Origin: G963663315 sp965231905
Lineage (GTDB): Bacteria; Pseudomonadota; Gammaproteobacteria; Arenicellales; Poriferihabitantaceae
Direction of reading: 5' to 3'
DNA length: 64,000 nucleotides
NCBI GenBank assembly: GCA_965231905.1
Contig: CBDDOO010000001.1
Location: forward strand, 992,001-1,056,000
Shown here: piece after piece, positions 63,787 to 64,000 of the stretch
Layout: each line of letters opens with the position of its first letter
Position numbering within the stretch: position 1 is the stretch's first letter
The notes under the pieces: model-generated
Database searches by the model: none
The model's input: the letters and a program-made list of their open reading frames with translations, nothing else
What the model was told of the DNA's origin: nothing
Made by a program: the position numbers and the translations under genes

Positions 63787-64000
63787 GTGGATCATTCACA
63801 ATTCAGCTCTATAACAAGTTTTATCTGGAGCATCGCTGATGATGTGCTGCGGGATTTGTATGTCCGCGGCAAGTATCGGGATGTTATTTTGCCCATGACG
63901 GTGTTGCGCAGGCTGGATGCGGAGCTGGAGCCAACCAAGCAGGCCGTGCTGGATATGAAGGCTTCACTGGATGAAGCCGGTATTGTCAATCAGGATCAAG
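63787..64000 (+). CDS. hsdM: Type I restriction-modification DNA methyltransferase HsdM, 5' part
   Basis: First 71 codons, cut by the window end. GTG start at 63787; residues ITSFIWSIADDVLRDLYVRG and KYRDVILPMTVLRRLDAELE are the conserved N-terminal helical domain of HsdM. The methylase core lies outside the window. It suggests a type I RM locus continuing to the right of the vapBC pair. Confidence 0.88.
   Translation, partial: MDHSQFSSITSFIWSIADDVLRDLYVRGKYRDVILPMTVLRRLDAELEPTKQAVLDMKASLDEAGIVNQDQ

Overview
The window is a chromosomal segment of a moderately GC-rich gammaproteobacterium; I cannot name the species. The evidence is core-gene order and content: leuS-lptE-holA-proA, dnaG-rpoD followed by a CAU tRNA, rpmB-rpmG-dut, plsY facing folB-folK, engB divergent from cytochrome c4, and bpt near tsaD. 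TTG and GTG starts and 4-bp ATGA/GTGA overlaps are common.

Layout. 1-8.8 kb: end of a polyamine ABC importer operon (potFGHI-like), a Rieske oxygenase, an FAD amine oxidase, a class III aminotransferase and Bpt, together a likely polyamine uptake and degradation locus. 8.9-10.3 kb: an IS1202-like IS with an 18-bp target duplication. 10.4-20.5 kb: housekeeping genes (tsaD, plsY, folBK, rpmBG, dut, folD) interrupted by a binding protein / membrane sensor / MFS module, plus a histone-deacetylase-like hydrolase and a lone FabD. 20.6-25.6 kb: an accessory island bracketed by direct repeats of about 154 bp, holding a methyltransferase gene split by two ISs (both with target duplications) and two related secreted proteins of unknown function. 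25.8-38 kb: core genes with an IS110 element after proA. 38-50 kb: a sugar-acid catabolic cluster (mandelate-racemase-type dehydratase, two dehydrogenases, KDPG aldolase, KDG kinase) ending in an APH-fold kinase coupled to a divergent enolase, controlled by a GntR protein and facing a TRAP transporter and a flavoprotein. 50-57.6 kb: an oligopeptide/opine-type ABC importer with a CocE/NonD hydrolase. 57.7-64 kb: an accessory tail with an AAA ATPase, two toxin-antitoxin pairs, a 3,044-bp element with 71-bp inverted repeats and an 8-bp target duplication, and the start of a type I restriction methyltransferase.

Most intergenic gaps carry copies of a few short GC-rich palindromic repeat families, and several genes end inside them.

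The strongest candidates for something undescribed are the long-inverted-repeat passenger element (59646-62689), the kinase + altered-enolase pair in the sugar-acid cluster, and the paralogous secreted protein pair in the 20.6-25.6 kb island. All names were assigned by reading motifs and family resemblance; no database search was run.
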